This document shows, in pieces, positions 52,723 through 62,241 of a DNA stretch of 64,000 nucleotides. The stretch comes from Alistipes indistinctus YIT 12060 (lineage in GTDB: Bacteria > Bacteroidota > Bacteroidia > Bacteroidales > Rikenellaceae). The stretch lies in assembly GCF_025144995.1 (NCBI RefSeq), contig NZ_CP102250.1:62001-126000 (forward strand), written 5' to 3'. Every line of letters starts with the position of its first letter. The first letter of the stretch is position 1. The position numbers and the translations under genes are program-made. The notes under the pieces were generated by a model. That model searched no databases. It was not told the DNA's origin and saw only the letters and a list, made by a program, of their open reading frames with translations.

Positions 52723-54885
52723 ATGAAACTTATGAGATTTATCGGGGTGTGCCTGCTCGGTTGCAGTTTTTCGCTGCTGCAGGCAGCATCCCCGGAGACG
52801 ATCCGGGTCACTACGGGTAAAACCGACCTGATCCTGAAGGTCGATACCACCGGGCGGTTGTGCCAGTCCTACCTGGGTTCTGTTTGGACCGATGGACGCA
52901 ATCTGGATGTTTTACCTGCGGGTAAAGATGCTTACCAGCCTTATGATCTGCAAAATTTTTTCGAACCGGCTGTACGCATGACGCATGCCGACGGCAACAA
53001 CTCGTCCCTGTTCAGGTATGTTTCTCATACGCAGGAAGCGCTCTCCCCCACAGTCACGCGCACGGTGGTGACGTTGCGTGACGATGTGTATCCGGTCGAG
53101 GTGAAGCTGTATTACGACGCGTTTTCCGATGCAAACATCATTAAGGCATGGACGGAGATCAGTCATCGGGAGAAGAGACCGGTGCTGTTGCAGGATTTCG
53201 CCTCTTCCCTGCTCTATTTTGCCCGTCCGGCCTATTACCTGACCGAGTTTACCGGCAAATGGGGCAATGAAACTACGATGACCGAGCAAAAACTTACGCC
53301 CGGGAAGAAGGTGCTCGATACACGGTTGGGCGCCCGGGCGGCTATGCTCACCTCGCCGTTTTTCATTCTGGGGCTCGATGCCCCGGCTCGCGAGACCGAA
53401 GGGGAGGTGGTGCTCGGGACGCTGAACTGGACCGGTAATTTCCGTTTTACGTTCGATATCGATGCCAGTAACGATCTGCGTGTAGTTTCCGGGATCAATC
53501 CTTATGCGTCAGAGTACAACCTCCGTCCGGGCGAAGTGTTCCGTACGCCGGAGTTTGTCTTTACTTACAGCGATAAGGGTACGGGTGAGGCTTCGCGCAG
53601 TTTTCACGATTGGGCCCGCGACTACCAGCTCAAGGACGGTCACGGTCCTCGCCTGACGTTGCTGAATAACTGGGAGGCGACCGGTTTTGCTTTCGATGAA
53701 AAGAAACTGAGCCATTTTATGCGGGAGGCGGCGATCCTCGGTGTCGATATGTTCCTGCTCGATGACGGTTGGTTCGGTAATAAATATCCCCGCAGCAGCG
53801 ACAAGTCGGGGCTTGGCGATTGGGAGCCGACCGCCTCCAAACTGCCGAATGGCGTCGGCGGATTGGTGCGTGCTGCCGACAGCGCCGGAGTAAAATTCGG
53901 TATCTGGATCGAACCCGAGATGGTCAATCCGAAAAGCGAACTGTATGAGAAACATCCCGACTGGGTAATTCACTATCCGAACCGCGAGCCCTATTATTAC
54001 CGTAACCAGATGGCGCTCGATCTGTGCAATCCTCAGGTACAGGACTTCGTGTTCGGCGTCGTGGACAAGCTTCTGAGCGAGAATCCCGACCTGGCCTATT
54101 TCAAATGGGACTGCAACAGCATGCTGACTAACCCCTACTCCTTTTATTTGAAGGAGAATCAGTCTCACCTGTTCATCGAATATGTTCGGGGGCTGTATAA
54201 GGTGTTGGAGCGCATCCAAGAGAAATATCCCGATGTGCCGATGATGCTTTGTTCGGGCGGCGGCGGCCGGTGCGACTACGAAGCGCTCAAATATTTTACC
54301 GAATTCTGGGCCAGCGACAACACTGATCCGGTAAAACGCATCTTCATGCAATGGGGATATTCCTACTTTTTTCCCGCTAAAAGCATCAGTGCGCACGTCA
54401 CTTCGATGGGCGACCAGAGTATCAAGTTCCGCACCGATGTGGCGATGATGGATAAGCTGGGTTTTGATATCAATATGGATAAGCTGACCGAAGCCGAACG
54501 GCAGTTCTGCCGCGAAGCGGTTCAAAATTACAAGCGGCTTGCCCCGATTATCCAGGAAGGCGACCAGTTCCGGCTCGTGTCGCCGTATAGCGGCAATCAT
54601 GCGGCGGTGATGTATGTGACCCCCGGGCAGGATAAAGCGGTGCTGTTCGCTTATGATATTTATGCCCAGAAATATGTGGAGCGCTCCTATCCCATCCGGT
54701 TGCAGGGGCTCGATCCGCAGCGTAGTTACCGTGTCGTGGAGATCAACAAGATGGACAGCGTGCCTGCGCGTCCGTTCGTGGAGGACGGCAAAACCTTTTC
54801 CGGAGAGTACCTGATGAAGATCGGCCTGCAGGCTTTCTCCGATTTCAGGGAGAGCAGCCGTGTGATTGAAATCACGGCGCAATAG
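52723..54885 (+). CDS. Exported alpha-galactosidase (GH36)
   Basis: 720 aa from ATG 52723, with a signal peptide (MKLMRFIGVCLLGCSFSLLQ). GH36 clan-D barrel: catalytic nucleophile D463 in YFKWDCNSM and acid/base D532 in EFWASDNTDP; WDDGWFG-type LLDDGWFGNK and FGIWIEPEMVNPKSELY are also present. Likely cleaves alpha-1,6-galactosides (melibiose, raffinose, galactomannan). An in-frame start at 52567 would remove the signal peptide and was rejected. Downstream lies an inverted repeat and a strong terminator. galK is on the same strand 8 kb upstream. Confidence 0.94.
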   Translation: MKLMRFIGVCLLGCSFSLLQAASPETIRVTTGKTDLILKVDTTGRLCQSYLGSVWTDGRNLDVLPAGKDAYQPYDLQNFFEPAVRMTHADGNNSSLFRYVSHTQEALSPTVTRTVVTLRDDVYPVEVKLYYDAFSDANIIKAWTEISHREKRPVLLQDFASSLLYFARPAYYLTEFTGKWGNETTMTEQKLTPGKKVLDTRLGARAAMLTSPFFILGLDAPARETEGEVVLGTLNWTGNFRFTFDIDASNDLRVVSGINPYASEYNLRPGEVFRTPEFVFTYSDKGTGEASRSFHDWARDYQLKDGHGPRLTLLNNWEATGFAFDEKKLSHFMREAAILGVDMFLLDDGWFGNKYPRSSDKSGLGDWEPTASKLPNGVGGLVRAADSAGVKFGIWIEPEMVNPKSELYEKHPDWVIHYPNREPYYYRNQMALDLCNPQVQDFVFGVVDKLLSENPDLAYFKWDCNSMLTNPYSFYLKENQSHLFIEYVRGLYKVLERIQEKYPDVPMMLCSGGGGRCDYEALKYFTEFWASDNTDPVKRIFMQWGYSYFFPAKSISAHVTSMGDQSIKFRTDVAMMDKLGFDINMDKLTEAERQFCREAVQNYKRLAPIIQEGDQFRLVSPYSGNHAAVMYVTPGQDKAVLFAYDIYAQKYVERSYPIRLQGLDPQRSYRVVEINKMDSVPARPFVEDGKTFSGEYLMKIGLQAFSDFRESSRVIEITAQ

Positions 54886-54910
54886 CTCACCGTAGTTAGA
54901 TAAAATCAGG

Positions 54911-54978
54911 TTTGAAGCGGTTTTTCCGATTGCGAAATCCGGATTCGATATTTGTTTGTACGAAAGATCCGCTTCAAA
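54911..54978. repeat. Inverted repeat in the alpha-galactosidase 3' untranslated region
   Basis: TTTGAAGCGG (54911-54920) and CCGCTTCAAA (54969-54978), perfect arms separated by 48 nt, just upstream of the terminator. Confidence 0.4.
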
Positions 54979-54991
54979 GAATAGTAAAATA

Positions 54992-55026
54992 AAAAAGAGA
55001 CCGGCGGAATCCCGGTCTCTTTTTTA
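54992..55026. terminator. Bidirectional terminator between alpha-galactosidase and ddl
   Basis: Stem AAAAAGAGACCGG (54992-55004)/CCGGTCTCTTTTT (55012-55024) with a 7-nt loop, A/T tracts on both sides, between convergent genes. Confidence 0.85.
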
Positions 55027-55113
55027 TTAGCTTTCGATTTCGAATACCCGTTATGAATACCCGGATCTATTTCGATAGCCGGTCATTGTGTGCTTAGAGG
55101 ACCTGGGCAACGG

Positions 55114-56091
55114 TTATTTATTCGAGGTTTCGTCGATAATCAGGTTGAACAATTCCGTGAGGCTCATGCCCATTGTGGCTGCCTGTTGCGGAATGATGCT
55201 GTGCGAACTCATGCCAGGGATCGTGTTGATTTCAATCATGTAAGGGGTTTCGCCTTTGACTATGAAGTCGATGCGTACCACGCCGCGGCAGTTGAGACGT
55301 TTGTAGGCGATCAGTGTAAGCCGGTTCACCTCCTTGCGGATTGCTTCGGGCAGGTCGGCGGGGGTAATTTCGTTAGAAAATCCCTGGTACTTGGCTTTGT
55401 AGTCGAAAAATTCGCTTTGGCAGACCAGTTCGGTGATCGGGAAAATATACTCTTTGCCTCCGGCGATCATCACGCCGCAACTGATTTCGCGGCCTTCGAT
55501 GAACTCTTCCATCAATACCTGGTCGCTCTCCTTGAACGCTTCGGTAATAGCCGGGAGCAGTTCATTTTGTTTCTTGACCTTGGTGACACCGAAACTGCTG
55601 CCGCTCGCATTCGGTTTGACAAACAGCGGCAAGCCCAATTCCGCGATGATGGCTGCGGGGTCTATTTCCGAAGTTTTGTTCAGCAGAATCTCTTTGGCCA
55701 GGTGGATACCGCTGCCGGCGACGGCCCGTTTGCAGGCCGCTTTGTCGAACGTCAGCACCGAGGATACGAATCCGCAGGACGAATACGGAATGCCCATCAT
55801 GTCGAGATAGCCTTGCAGCCGGCCGTCTTCGCCGGGGGTGCCGTGAATGACGATCAGGGCATAGTCGAGTTTGATTTTCCGGCCGGCGACGGGCAGAGTA
55901 AAGTCGTTGCGGTCGAGTTCGCTTTTTGTTCCGTCCGGCGCTGTGTAGGTCCAGTGCCCGTTGCGCAGGACAATGGTGTAAGGGGTGTAACGGCTGCGGT
56001 CGAGGGCGTTTCCGATATTTTCGGCGCCTTGCAGCGCGATCTGCCATTCAGAGGAGTCCCCTCCGGTCAGCAGGGCTATGTTTCTTACCAT
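55114..56091 (-). CDS. ddl: D-alanine--D-alanine ligase
   Basis: Makes D-Ala-D-Ala for peptidoglycan. 325 aa from ATG 56091 (MVRNIALLTGGDSSEWQIAL). ATP-grasp segments: HGTPGEDGRLQGYLDMMGIP, VKPNASGSSFGV, EEFIEGREISCGV and EINTIPGMSSHSIIPQQA. The -7 box at 56116-56123 sits inside the longer in-frame version and fixes the short start. Confidence 0.95.
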   Translation of the reverse strand: MVRNIALLTGGDSSEWQIALQGAENIGNALDRSRYTPYTIVLRNGHWTYTAPDGTKSELDRNDFTLPVAGRKIKLDYALIVIHGTPGEDGRLQGYLDMMGIPYSSCGFVSSVLTFDKAACKRAVAGSGIHLAKEILLNKTSEIDPAAIIAELGLPLFVKPNASGSSFGVTKVKKQNELLPAITEAFKESDQVLMEEFIEGREISCGVMIAGGKEYIFPITELVCQSEFFDYKAKYQGFSNEITPADLPEAIRKEVNRLTLIAYKRLNCRGVVRIDFIVKGETPYMIEINTIPGMSSHSIIPQQAATMGMSLTELFNLIIDETSNK

Positions 56092-56115
56092 GGAAATCGT
56101 TGTTATGTTCGGGTG

Positions 56116-56123
56116 CAAAAGTA
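56116..56123 (-). promoter_or_regulatory. -7 promoter element for ddl
   Basis: The minus strand reads TACTTTTG (TAnnTTTG), 25 bp before the ddl ATG. Confidence 0.55.
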
Positions 56124-56187
56124 GTGTTTTTGTAGTGACGGTGATTCGCGGCGATTACGGTTTTTTGTAAGAATCGCCCGATTGATT

Positions 56188-56436
56188 TTACGGGTTGTAT
56201 TGGTCTGTGTAGGTGTAGGCGAAAATTTCGCGCAACAACAGGCTGTACTGTTGGGCTTCGGTGTTTTGCGGGTCGAGCTGCAGTACTTTGGTGAAATCGT
56301 TGAGAGACTTGTCGAATGTTCCCGTCCGGTGGAAAAGTTTACCGCGTTGCAGGTATAACGTCGCATCGTGGGGATGCAGTGCGATCCGGTCGCTTATCCG
56401 GTCGATTTCCTGTTGCAATGTATTATCGGCAGCCAT
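56188..56436 (-). CDS. Small TPR-repeat protein
   Basis: 82 aa from ATG 56436 (MAADNTLQQEIDRISDRIAL). Contains about one and a half tetratricopeptide repeats (LYLQRGKLFHRTGTFDKSLN; DFTKVLQLDPQNTEAQ). No signal peptide; a cytoplasmic adaptor by family inference. It overlaps the nadD 3' end by 14 nt and is therefore coupled to it. Confidence 0.78.
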   Translation of the reverse strand: MAADNTLQQEIDRISDRIALHPHDATLYLQRGKLFHRTGTFDKSLNDFTKVLQLDPQNTEAQQYSLLLREIFAYTYTDQYNP

Positions 56437-57046
56437 AAAGTTTGTGCATTTTGATGTATTCCCAAACTCCTGCGGGCAATTCCCGTTCCACAAGAGCTTT
56501 CGTGTCCTTGCCGTTGTCGGCGATCAGGCCGCGGATGTCGGTTGCCGCTTGCGGCAGCAGCGGAACATCTTGTAAAAACGTGCACTTATCGGTTGTCGGC
56601 CCGGGCTGTACCGGATGGCCTTCGCGGGGATAGACCAATACCGGATAGCGCTCCAGAATCTCTTGATAAGCGATCCATTGATTGAAGCACGCGGCATTGT
56701 CGCTGCCGATCAGCAGGGAGAAACTGCGTTGTGGGTACCGGGCGGAAAGCGCTTGCAGGGTGTGGATCGTAGCCGACGGTTTGGGCAGCGAGAATTCGAT
56801 GTCGCAGACCTGCATCCGTTCATGCAGGAGTGAGTGCCGTACGGCGATGCGGGCCATTTCCAACCGGTGCTGTTCGGGTGCGAGGTCCGTTTCGCTTTTC
56901 AGCGGATTTTGCGGCGAAACCACCAGCCACAACTCACTGCCGGGAAAAGCCTGCAATACCTGTTCGGCTACGGTCAAGTGTCCCCGGTGGATCGGATTGA
57001 ACGATCCGCTGTAGAGGATGGTATCGGCGGTTCCGGTCTCCATCAT
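56423..57046 (-). CDS. nadD: Nicotinate-nucleotide adenylyltransferase
   Basis: NAD biosynthesis from nicotinate mononucleotide. 207 aa; nucleotidyltransferase motif GSFNPIHRGH (residues 14-23), TIHTLQALSARYP and the C-terminal TDIRGLIADN (in place of the usual STxIR) are visible. A terminator-like hairpin separates it from gmk, so it may have its own promoter. Confidence 0.93.
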   Translation of the reverse strand: MMETGTADTILYSGSFNPIHRGHLTVAEQVLQAFPGSELWLVVSPQNPLKSETDLAPEQHRLEMARIAVRHSLLHERMQVCDIEFSLPKPSATIHTLQALSARYPQRSFSLLIGSDNAACFNQWIAYQEILERYPVLVYPREGHPVQPGPTTDKCTFLQDVPLLPQAATDIRGLIADNGKDTKALVERELPAGVWEYIKMHKLYGCR

Positions 57047-57065
57047 GTCGGTGAGTCTGACGTAA

Positions 57066-57110
57066 GAAAAATAACCCCGGGAAAATTACATTATATCGGA
57101 TATTCCCGGG
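57066..57110 (-). terminator. Possible terminator between gmk and nadD
   Basis: Stem CCCGGGAA (57076-57083)/TTCCCGGG (57103-57110) with a 19-nt loop, followed on the minus strand by GTTATTTTTCTTACG. The arms are self-complementary in part, which lowers confidence. Confidence 0.5.
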
Positions 57111-57138
57111 AGATAACGGTTTCGTGCGTTTTACAGTC

Positions 57139-57717
57139 CTATTCGATAAAGCCGGCTACGGCCTTTTTGGCCTCTTCGACGGCCGTGGCCAGGCAGTCGT
57201 TCACAACGATACAATCGAATTGATTTGCGTAGGTCAGCTCTTCGGTGGCTTTGGCGACCCGTTTGGCGATCATTTCCGGCGAATCGGTCCCGCGGTCCAC
57301 GAGGCGTTGGTGCAGCACCTCCACGGAAGGGGGCATGATGAATACCGATAAAGCCTGTTTCCCGAATATCTTTTTTAGGTTTACGCCACCTTTCACATCG
57401 ACGTCGAAAACGATAACGTGGCCTTTGCTCCAAATCCGTTCCAACTCGCTGCGCAGCGTTCCGTAACAGGTGCCTGCATAGACTTCCTCCCATTCGACGA
57501 ATTCGCCGTTACCGGCCCTTTTCAAAAAATCGTCATGGTCGAGGAAATAATACTCACAGCCGTGTACCTCCTTCCCCCGCGGTGCACGGCTCGTGGCCGA
57601 AATCGAAAATTCGAGTTGGGGAAAATCCCGGAGCAGGCGGCCGATGATCGTCGACTTGCCGGCGCCCGAAGGAGCCGAGAAGATGATTACTTTACCGGTT
57701 GCGGTGGGCTGCGTCAT
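57139..57717 (-). CDS. gmk: Guanylate kinase
   Basis: Phosphorylates GMP to GDP. 192 aa from ATG 57717 (MTQPTATGKVIIFSAPSGAG). P-loop APSGAGKS (residues 15-22), GMP-binding ATSRAPRGKEVHGCEYYF and VDVKGGVNLKK are intact. A longer in-frame start at 57780 was rejected. It is paired with yicC, the usual bacterial neighbour. Confidence 0.96.
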   Translation of the reverse strand: MTQPTATGKVIIFSAPSGAGKSTIIGRLLRDFPQLEFSISATSRAPRGKEVHGCEYYFLDHDDFLKRAGNGEFVEWEEVYAGTCYGTLRSELERIWSKGHVIVFDVDVKGGVNLKKIFGKQALSVFIMPPSVEVLHQRLVDRGTDSPEMIAKRVAKATEELTYANQFDCIVVNDCLATAVEEAKKAVAGFIE

Positions 57718-57829
57718 AACGGTTATGCGGTTTGTGCGGTTAAACGTAAAATTGATCCCGGAAGCCGGTGTGCGGTTCAATTCATCGAAGAATCCGGCAG
57801 GAGGGACTGTTTCCCTGCAGGAGTAGCTG

Positions 57830-58714
57830 TCAGAGGATATTGAGCAGCTGCTCTTTGATCTTCTCGAGCTCGTCTTTCATCTCAACGACCATTTTCTGCA
57901 TGGTCGCTTCGTTGGCTTTCGATCCCAGCGTATTGATCTCGCGGCCGAGTTCCTGTGCGATGAAGCCGAGTTTACGCCCTACCCCTTCCTCGCTGCGGGC
58001 CACCTCGCGGAAATAGTTGCAGTGGTTTTGCAGGCGGACTTTCTCTTCGGTAATGTCGAGCTTTTCAATGTAATAGATCATCTCCTGCTCGAGCCGGTTG
58101 CTGTCCAGCGGGATGCCGATGGCTTCGATGTTTTCGCGAATGCGTGCCTTGATCGTTTCGGTGCGAGCCTTTTCGTAGGGTTCGACTCCATTTTTCAGGC
58201 TTTCGATTTTGTCGATGCGTTTCAGCAGGTCGGCGATCAGAATCGCCCCTTCTTGTTCCCGGAACGCTTCAATATGGTTCAGGGCCTCTTCGACGGCTTT
58301 CATCAGCGCATGGTTTTCCTCGTCGGAGAGTGTCGTGGTTTCAGTCTGCACCACGTCGGGCAGGCGCAGGATCACCTGCAGCAGGGCGGCATCGACCGCT
58401 TTGGTACCCCAGGCCATATTCTGTCCGTCGGCCAGTGCCATTAGCTGCGTGTAATATTCGTCGAAGGCCTGTTTGTTGAGCGTAACGGAATTCTGGCTCC
58501 CGGCCAACTCCACTGTAATATAGACGTCGATTTTACCCCTTTGCAGCCGTTTGGCCACTAGGTTGCGGATTTCATACTCCTGAGGACGGTACAACGCGGG
58601 TAGTTTTACCGCGAGATCGGTCTGTTTGCTGTTCAGCGAACGGATTTCGACGGTGATTTTTTTGTGTCCGAGCGCGGCTTCCGCTTTGCCGTATCCGGTC
58701 ATCGATTTAATCAT
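57830..58714 (-). CDS. yicC: YicC-family endoribonuclease
   Basis: 294 aa; N-terminal MIKSMTGYGKAEAAL and C-terminal GREINTLGSKANEATMQKMV are the YicC hallmarks. E. coli YicC is reported to be an endoribonuclease acting on a small RNA. First gene of the yicC-gmk-(nadD-TPR) group. Confidence 0.94.
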   Translation of the reverse strand: MIKSMTGYGKAEAALGHKKITVEIRSLNSKQTDLAVKLPALYRPQEYEIRNLVAKRLQRGKIDVYITVELAGSQNSVTLNKQAFDEYYTQLMALADGQNMAWGTKAVDAALLQVILRLPDVVQTETTTLSDEENHALMKAVEEALNHIEAFREQEGAILIADLLKRIDKIESLKNGVEPYEKARTETIKARIRENIEAIGIPLDSNRLEQEMIYYIEKLDITEEKVRLQNHCNYFREVARSEEGVGRKLGFIAQELGREINTLGSKANEATMQKMVVEMKDELEKIKEQLLNIL

Positions 58715-58734
58715 AACACACTCTTTTGATCGAA

Positions 58735-58742
58735 CAAAAATA
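58735..58742 (-). promoter_or_regulatory. -7 promoter element for yicC-gmk
   Basis: The minus strand reads TATTTTTG (TAnnTTTG), 20 bp before the yicC ATG. Confidence 0.55.
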
Positions 58743-58826
58743 GGGAATTTTTGTTAAAAATGGGCCGGCCTCGCGAGTTGTTGTAGAAATTGGAAATTTT
58801 GTTGTGCAATTCCCGGATTTTTTAGA

Positions 58827-58834
58827 TAAATTTG
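58827..58834 (+). promoter_or_regulatory. -7 promoter element for serC
   Basis: TAAATTTG (TAnnTTTG) with TTG at 58802-58804 (22 bp spacing), 51 bp before the serC ATG. Confidence 0.5.
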
Positions 58835-58885
58835 AAACTCCCCGTTTCGGAATAGAATCATTTAATATAATTACTGAGAAGCGTT

Positions 58886-59959
58886 ATGAAAAAACACAAT
58901 TTCAGCGCCGGGCCGTCCATCCTGCCCCGCGTAGCGATCGAGAATGCGGCCAAGGCCATCCTTGATTTTGACGGTATCGGTTTGTCCCTGCTTGAAATTT
59001 CGCATCGATCCGCTGATTTCGAAGCGGTCAACAACGAAGCGGAAGCGCTTTTCCGCGAATTGTTGCAGGTGCCCGACAACTATAAAATACTGTTTTTGGG
59101 CGGCGGCGCCAGTACCCAGTTTTTCCAGGTGCCTTATAACCTGCTTGAGAAAAAAGCCGGTTACGTGAATACGGGCGTATGGGCCAACAAGGCGATCAAA
59201 GAGGCGCGCCTGTTCGGCGAGACGGATGTGGTCGCCTCTTCCGAGGATAAGAATTTCAATTACATCCCGAAAAACTATACGATTCCGACCGATCTGGATT
59301 ACCTGCATATCACTACGAACAACACGATTTACGGTACGGAATACAAGACCGACATCGATTCGCCCGTAACGCTGGTGGCCGACATGAGTTCGGACATTCT
59401 GAGCCGCCCGGTGGATGTGTCGAAGTACGGCCTGATTTACGGCGGTGCGCAGAAAAACATCGGGCCTGCCGGGGTGACGTTCGTCATCGTGCGCGAGGAT
59501 ATTCTGGGGAAGGTGAGCCGCAAACTCCCGTCGATGGTCGACTACCGTAACCATATCGCCAATCAGTCGATGTTTAACACGCCTCCCGTTTTCGCGATTT
59601 ATGTCGTGCGCGAGACTCTTCGTTGGCTCAAGTCGATCGGCGGGGTACCCGCGATTCAGAAGCTCAACGAAGAGAAAGCCGCGCTGTTGTACGAAGAGAT
59701 CGACCGCAACCCGTTGTTCGAGGGAACGGCCGTCAAAGAGGACCGTTCGCTGATGAACATCTGCTTTGTTATGACTGAGAAATATGCAGACCTGGCGCCG
59801 CAGTTCCTCGAGTTCGCGAAATCGAAAGGCATGGTCGGCATCAAAGGGCACCGTCTGGTGGGCGGTTTCCGCGCTTCGACCTACAATGCATTGCCGAAGG
59901 AGAGCGTACAGGCGCTGGTGGATTGCATGCGGGAGTTCGAAAAAATGCATGTGAAATAA
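58886..59959 (+). CDS. serC: Phosphoserine aminotransferase
   Basis: PLP enzyme making phosphoserine (and a B6 precursor reaction in some bacteria). 357 aa; [11 protein letters not shown] start, [19 protein letters not shown] and the PLP-lysine region [13 protein letters not shown] are intact. It heads the serC-serA-DUF1015 cluster typical of Bacteroidetes. Confidence 0.97.
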   Translation: MKKHNFSAGPSILPRVAIENAAKAILDFDGIGLSLLEISHRSADFEAVNNEAEALFRELLQVPDNYKILFLGGGASTQFFQVPYNLLEKKAGYVNTGVWANKAIKEARLFGETDVVASSEDKNFNYIPKNYTIPTDLDYLHITTNNTIYGTEYKTDIDSPVTLVADMSSDILSRPVDVSKYGLIYGGAQKNIGPAGVTFVIVREDILGKVSRKLPSMVDYRNHIANQSMFNTPPVFAIYVVRETLRWLKSIGGVPAIQKLNEEKAALLYEEIDRNPLFEGTAVKEDRSLMNICFVMTEKYADLAPQFLEFAKSKGMVGIKGHRLVGGFRASTYNALPKESVQALVDCMREFEKMHVK

Positions 59960-59992
59960 AGTACGGGTCTCATGGGACTTATAACCACATTC

Positions 59993-60024
59993 CGGCCTTC
60001 CGAGCAAAAGAAGGCCGTTTTTTT
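59993..60024 (+). terminator. Terminator or attenuator between serC and serA
   Basis: Stem CGGCCTTC (59993-60000)/GAAGGCCG (60010-60017), 9-nt loop, then seven Ts. It lies only 17 bp before serA, so serA expression would need read-through or a separate start. Confidence 0.7.
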
Positions 60025-60040
60025 CCAATCACTGATTACG

Positions 60041-60961
60041 ATGAAAGTATTAGTCGCTACCGAGAAACCATTTGCCAAGGCTGCAGTGGACGGGATACGT
60101 GAAATTGTGCAAGGAGCGGGTTACCAGATGGCGCTGCTCGAGAAATACACCGATACGAACCAGCTGCTTACCGCAGTGCAGGATGCCGATGCGTTGATCG
60201 TCCGCAGCGACAAGGTGACCGCCGAGGTGGTCGCTGCCGCGCCTCAGCTTAAAATCGTGGTGCGCGCCGGAGCGGGATACGACAACGTCGATTTGGGTGC
60301 CTGCACATCGCGGGGCATCGTCGTGATGAATACGCCGGGCCAGAATTCGAATGCGGTGGCCGAGTTGGCTATCGGTATGATGATCTTCATGGCCCGCAAC
60401 CAGTTTACGCCGGGCACCGGCACTGAAATTCGCGGTAAACGGCTGGGGATTCAGGCCTACGGTCATGTAGGGCGCCTGGTAGGACGTTACGGCAAGGCGA
60501 TGGGTATGGAGGTGTCGGCCTACGATCCTTATGCAGATCCTTCGGTGTTCGAAGAAGACGGGGTGAGGGTCATGGACACGGTCGAAGCTTTGTACGAACA
60601 ATCCGACTACCTCTCGCTGCATATTCCGGCGACGGAACAAACCAAAGCGTCGATCGGTTACAGTCTGCTGACCCGGATGCCCCAGGGCGCTACGTTGGTC
60701 AATACCGCCCGCAAGGAGGTGATCGACGAGGCCGGGTTGGTGAAGGCGCTCGAAGAGCGTACCGACCTGAAATACATTACCGATATTGCGGCTGGCAATC
60801 AGACAGCATTGACAGAAAAGTTCGGCAAGCGGGTTTTCGCGACCTCCAAAAAGATGGGGGCGGAAACGGCAGAGGCGAATATCAACGCCGGTTTGGCTGC
60901 CGCACGCCAGGTCGTCGGTTACCTGAAAGACGGGGATACCAAATTTCAGGTCAATAAATAG
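60041..60961 (+). CDS. serA: D-3-phosphoglycerate dehydrogenase (short form)
   Basis: First step of serine synthesis. 306 aa from ATG 60041 (MKVLVATEKPFAKAAVDGIR); the in-frame start at 59972 was rejected because it would place a terminator inside the gene. Substrate-loop VVRAGAGYDNVDL, the Rossmann segment (LGIQAYGHVGRLVGRYGKAM) and catalytic Arg in VNTARKEVIDE are visible. No C-terminal ACT domain, so no classical serine feedback site. It ends as Bacteroidetes SerA usually do (ETAEANINAGLAAARQVVGY). Confidence 0.93.
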   Translation: MKVLVATEKPFAKAAVDGIREIVQGAGYQMALLEKYTDTNQLLTAVQDADALIVRSDKVTAEVVAAAPQLKIVVRAGAGYDNVDLGACTSRGIVVMNTPGQNSNAVAELAIGMMIFMARNQFTPGTGTEIRGKRLGIQAYGHVGRLVGRYGKAMGMEVSAYDPYADPSVFEEDGVRVMDTVEALYEQSDYLSLHIPATEQTKASIGYSLLTRMPQGATLVNTARKEVIDEAGLVKALEERTDLKYITDIAAGNQTALTEKFGKRVFATSKKMGAETAEANINAGLAAARQVVGYLKDGDTKFQVNK

Positions 60962-60999
60962 AGGATTGAGGAGAGTAACCGAATAGAGTAAGGATTACT

Positions 61000-62241
61000 A
61001 TGGTCAGAATAAAACCTTTCCGGGGGATCCGTCCCCCTGCCGAGCATGCCGCCGAGGTGGCATCGCGTCCCTACGACGTGTTGAACTCGGCCGAAGCGCA
61101 GCAGGAGGCTACCGAAAAGTCGCTGCTGCATATTATCAAACCCGAAATCGACTTTTCGCCGATCGCGGACGAGCATTCCGACGAAGTGTATGCCCGTGCC
61201 GTGGAAAACTTCCGGGCGTGGCGCGAAAAAGGATGGCTCGTGCAGGACGATACGGAAAAATATTATGTTTATGCCCAGACGATGGACGGCCGGACGCAGT
61301 ACGGACTGGTGGCGGCCTGTCATTTCGACGATTATCTGCAGGGTAAAATCAAAAAGCACGAACTGACACGCCCGGACAAGGAAGAGGACCGGATGGTGCA
61401 TGTCCGCAATCAGAATGCGAATATCGAGCCGGTGTTTTTCTCCTACCCTGCCGTCCGGGAGATGGATCTGATTATCGAGGGCGTCGTGGCCGGGAATGAA
61501 CCGGTGTACGATTTTGTGGCGTCCGATGGTTTCGGCCACAAGTTCTGGGTGATCGACGATCCCGAGGTGCAGCAGCGGATCACGAAGATTTTTGCCGGAA
61601 TCCCGGCGCTTTATGTGGCGGACGGACACCATCGTACCGCCGCCGCTGCACGGGTCGGGCAGGAGAAAATGAAGCAAAACGCCACCCATACCGGCGATGA
61701 AGAGTACTGTTTCTTCCTGGCTGTTATTTTCCCCGATAACCAGTTGAAGATTATCGACTACAACCGGGTCGTTAAGGATCTGAACGGTCTCGCGTCTTCG
61801 CAGCTGATTGCAGCGCTCGGTGAGCATTTCACCGTCGAAAAGAAAGGCAGGGAGATTTACACTCCCGACCGGTTGCACAATTTCGCTATGTATCTTGACG
61901 GCGAATGGTACAGTTTGACCGCCAAGGAAGGTACGTATAACGACAACGATCCGATCGGCGTGCTCGATGTGACGATCCTGTCCGATTTGGTGCTCGATAG
62001 GCTTCTCGGCATCAAAGATCTGCGCACTGACAAGCGGATCGATTTTGTCGGGGGAATCCGGGGGCTGGGCGAATTGCAGCGTCGCGTGGACAGCGGAGAA
62101 ATGCAGGTTGCCTTTGCTCTCTATCCCGTATCCATGAAACAATTGATCGACATCGCCGATTCGGGGAATATCATGCCTCCGAAGACCACATGGTTTGAAC
62201 CGAAGTTGCGTTCGGGCCTCGTGATTCACAGTCTCGAATAA
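61000..62241 (+). CDS. DUF1015-family protein
   Basis: 413 aa. The N-terminal VRIKPFRGIRPPAEHAAEVA and ASRPYDVLNSAEA, with ADGHHRTAAAARV in the middle, are DUF1015 hallmarks; the last resembles a ParB/Srx-like nucleotide site. Its place after serC-serA is conserved in this phylum. A serine-kinase-like role has been suggested for relatives of this family, but I cannot confirm it. 38 bp after serA. Confidence 0.92.
   Translation: MVRIKPFRGIRPPAEHAAEVASRPYDVLNSAEAQQEATEKSLLHIIKPEIDFSPIADEHSDEVYARAVENFRAWREKGWLVQDDTEKYYVYAQTMDGRTQYGLVAACHFDDYLQGKIKKHELTRPDKEEDRMVHVRNQNANIEPVFFSYPAVREMDLIIEGVVAGNEPVYDFVASDGFGHKFWVIDDPEVQQRITKIFAGIPALYVADGHHRTAAAARVGQEKMKQNATHTGDEEYCFFLAVIFPDNQLKIIDYNRVVKDLNGLASSQLIAALGEHFTVEKKGREIYTPDRLHNFAMYLDGEWYSLTAKEGTYNDNDPIGVLDVTILSDLVLDRLLGIKDLRTDKRIDFVGGIRGLGELQRRVDSGEMQVAFALYPVSMKQLIDIADSGNIMPPKTTWFEPKLRSGLVIHSLE

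Noticed and set aside
53509-54882. 457-codon minus-strand ORF
   Set aside because: Antisense to the alpha-galactosidase catalytic region; no family features.
58871-60028. 385-codon minus-strand ORF
   Set aside because: Antisense to serC; shadow.
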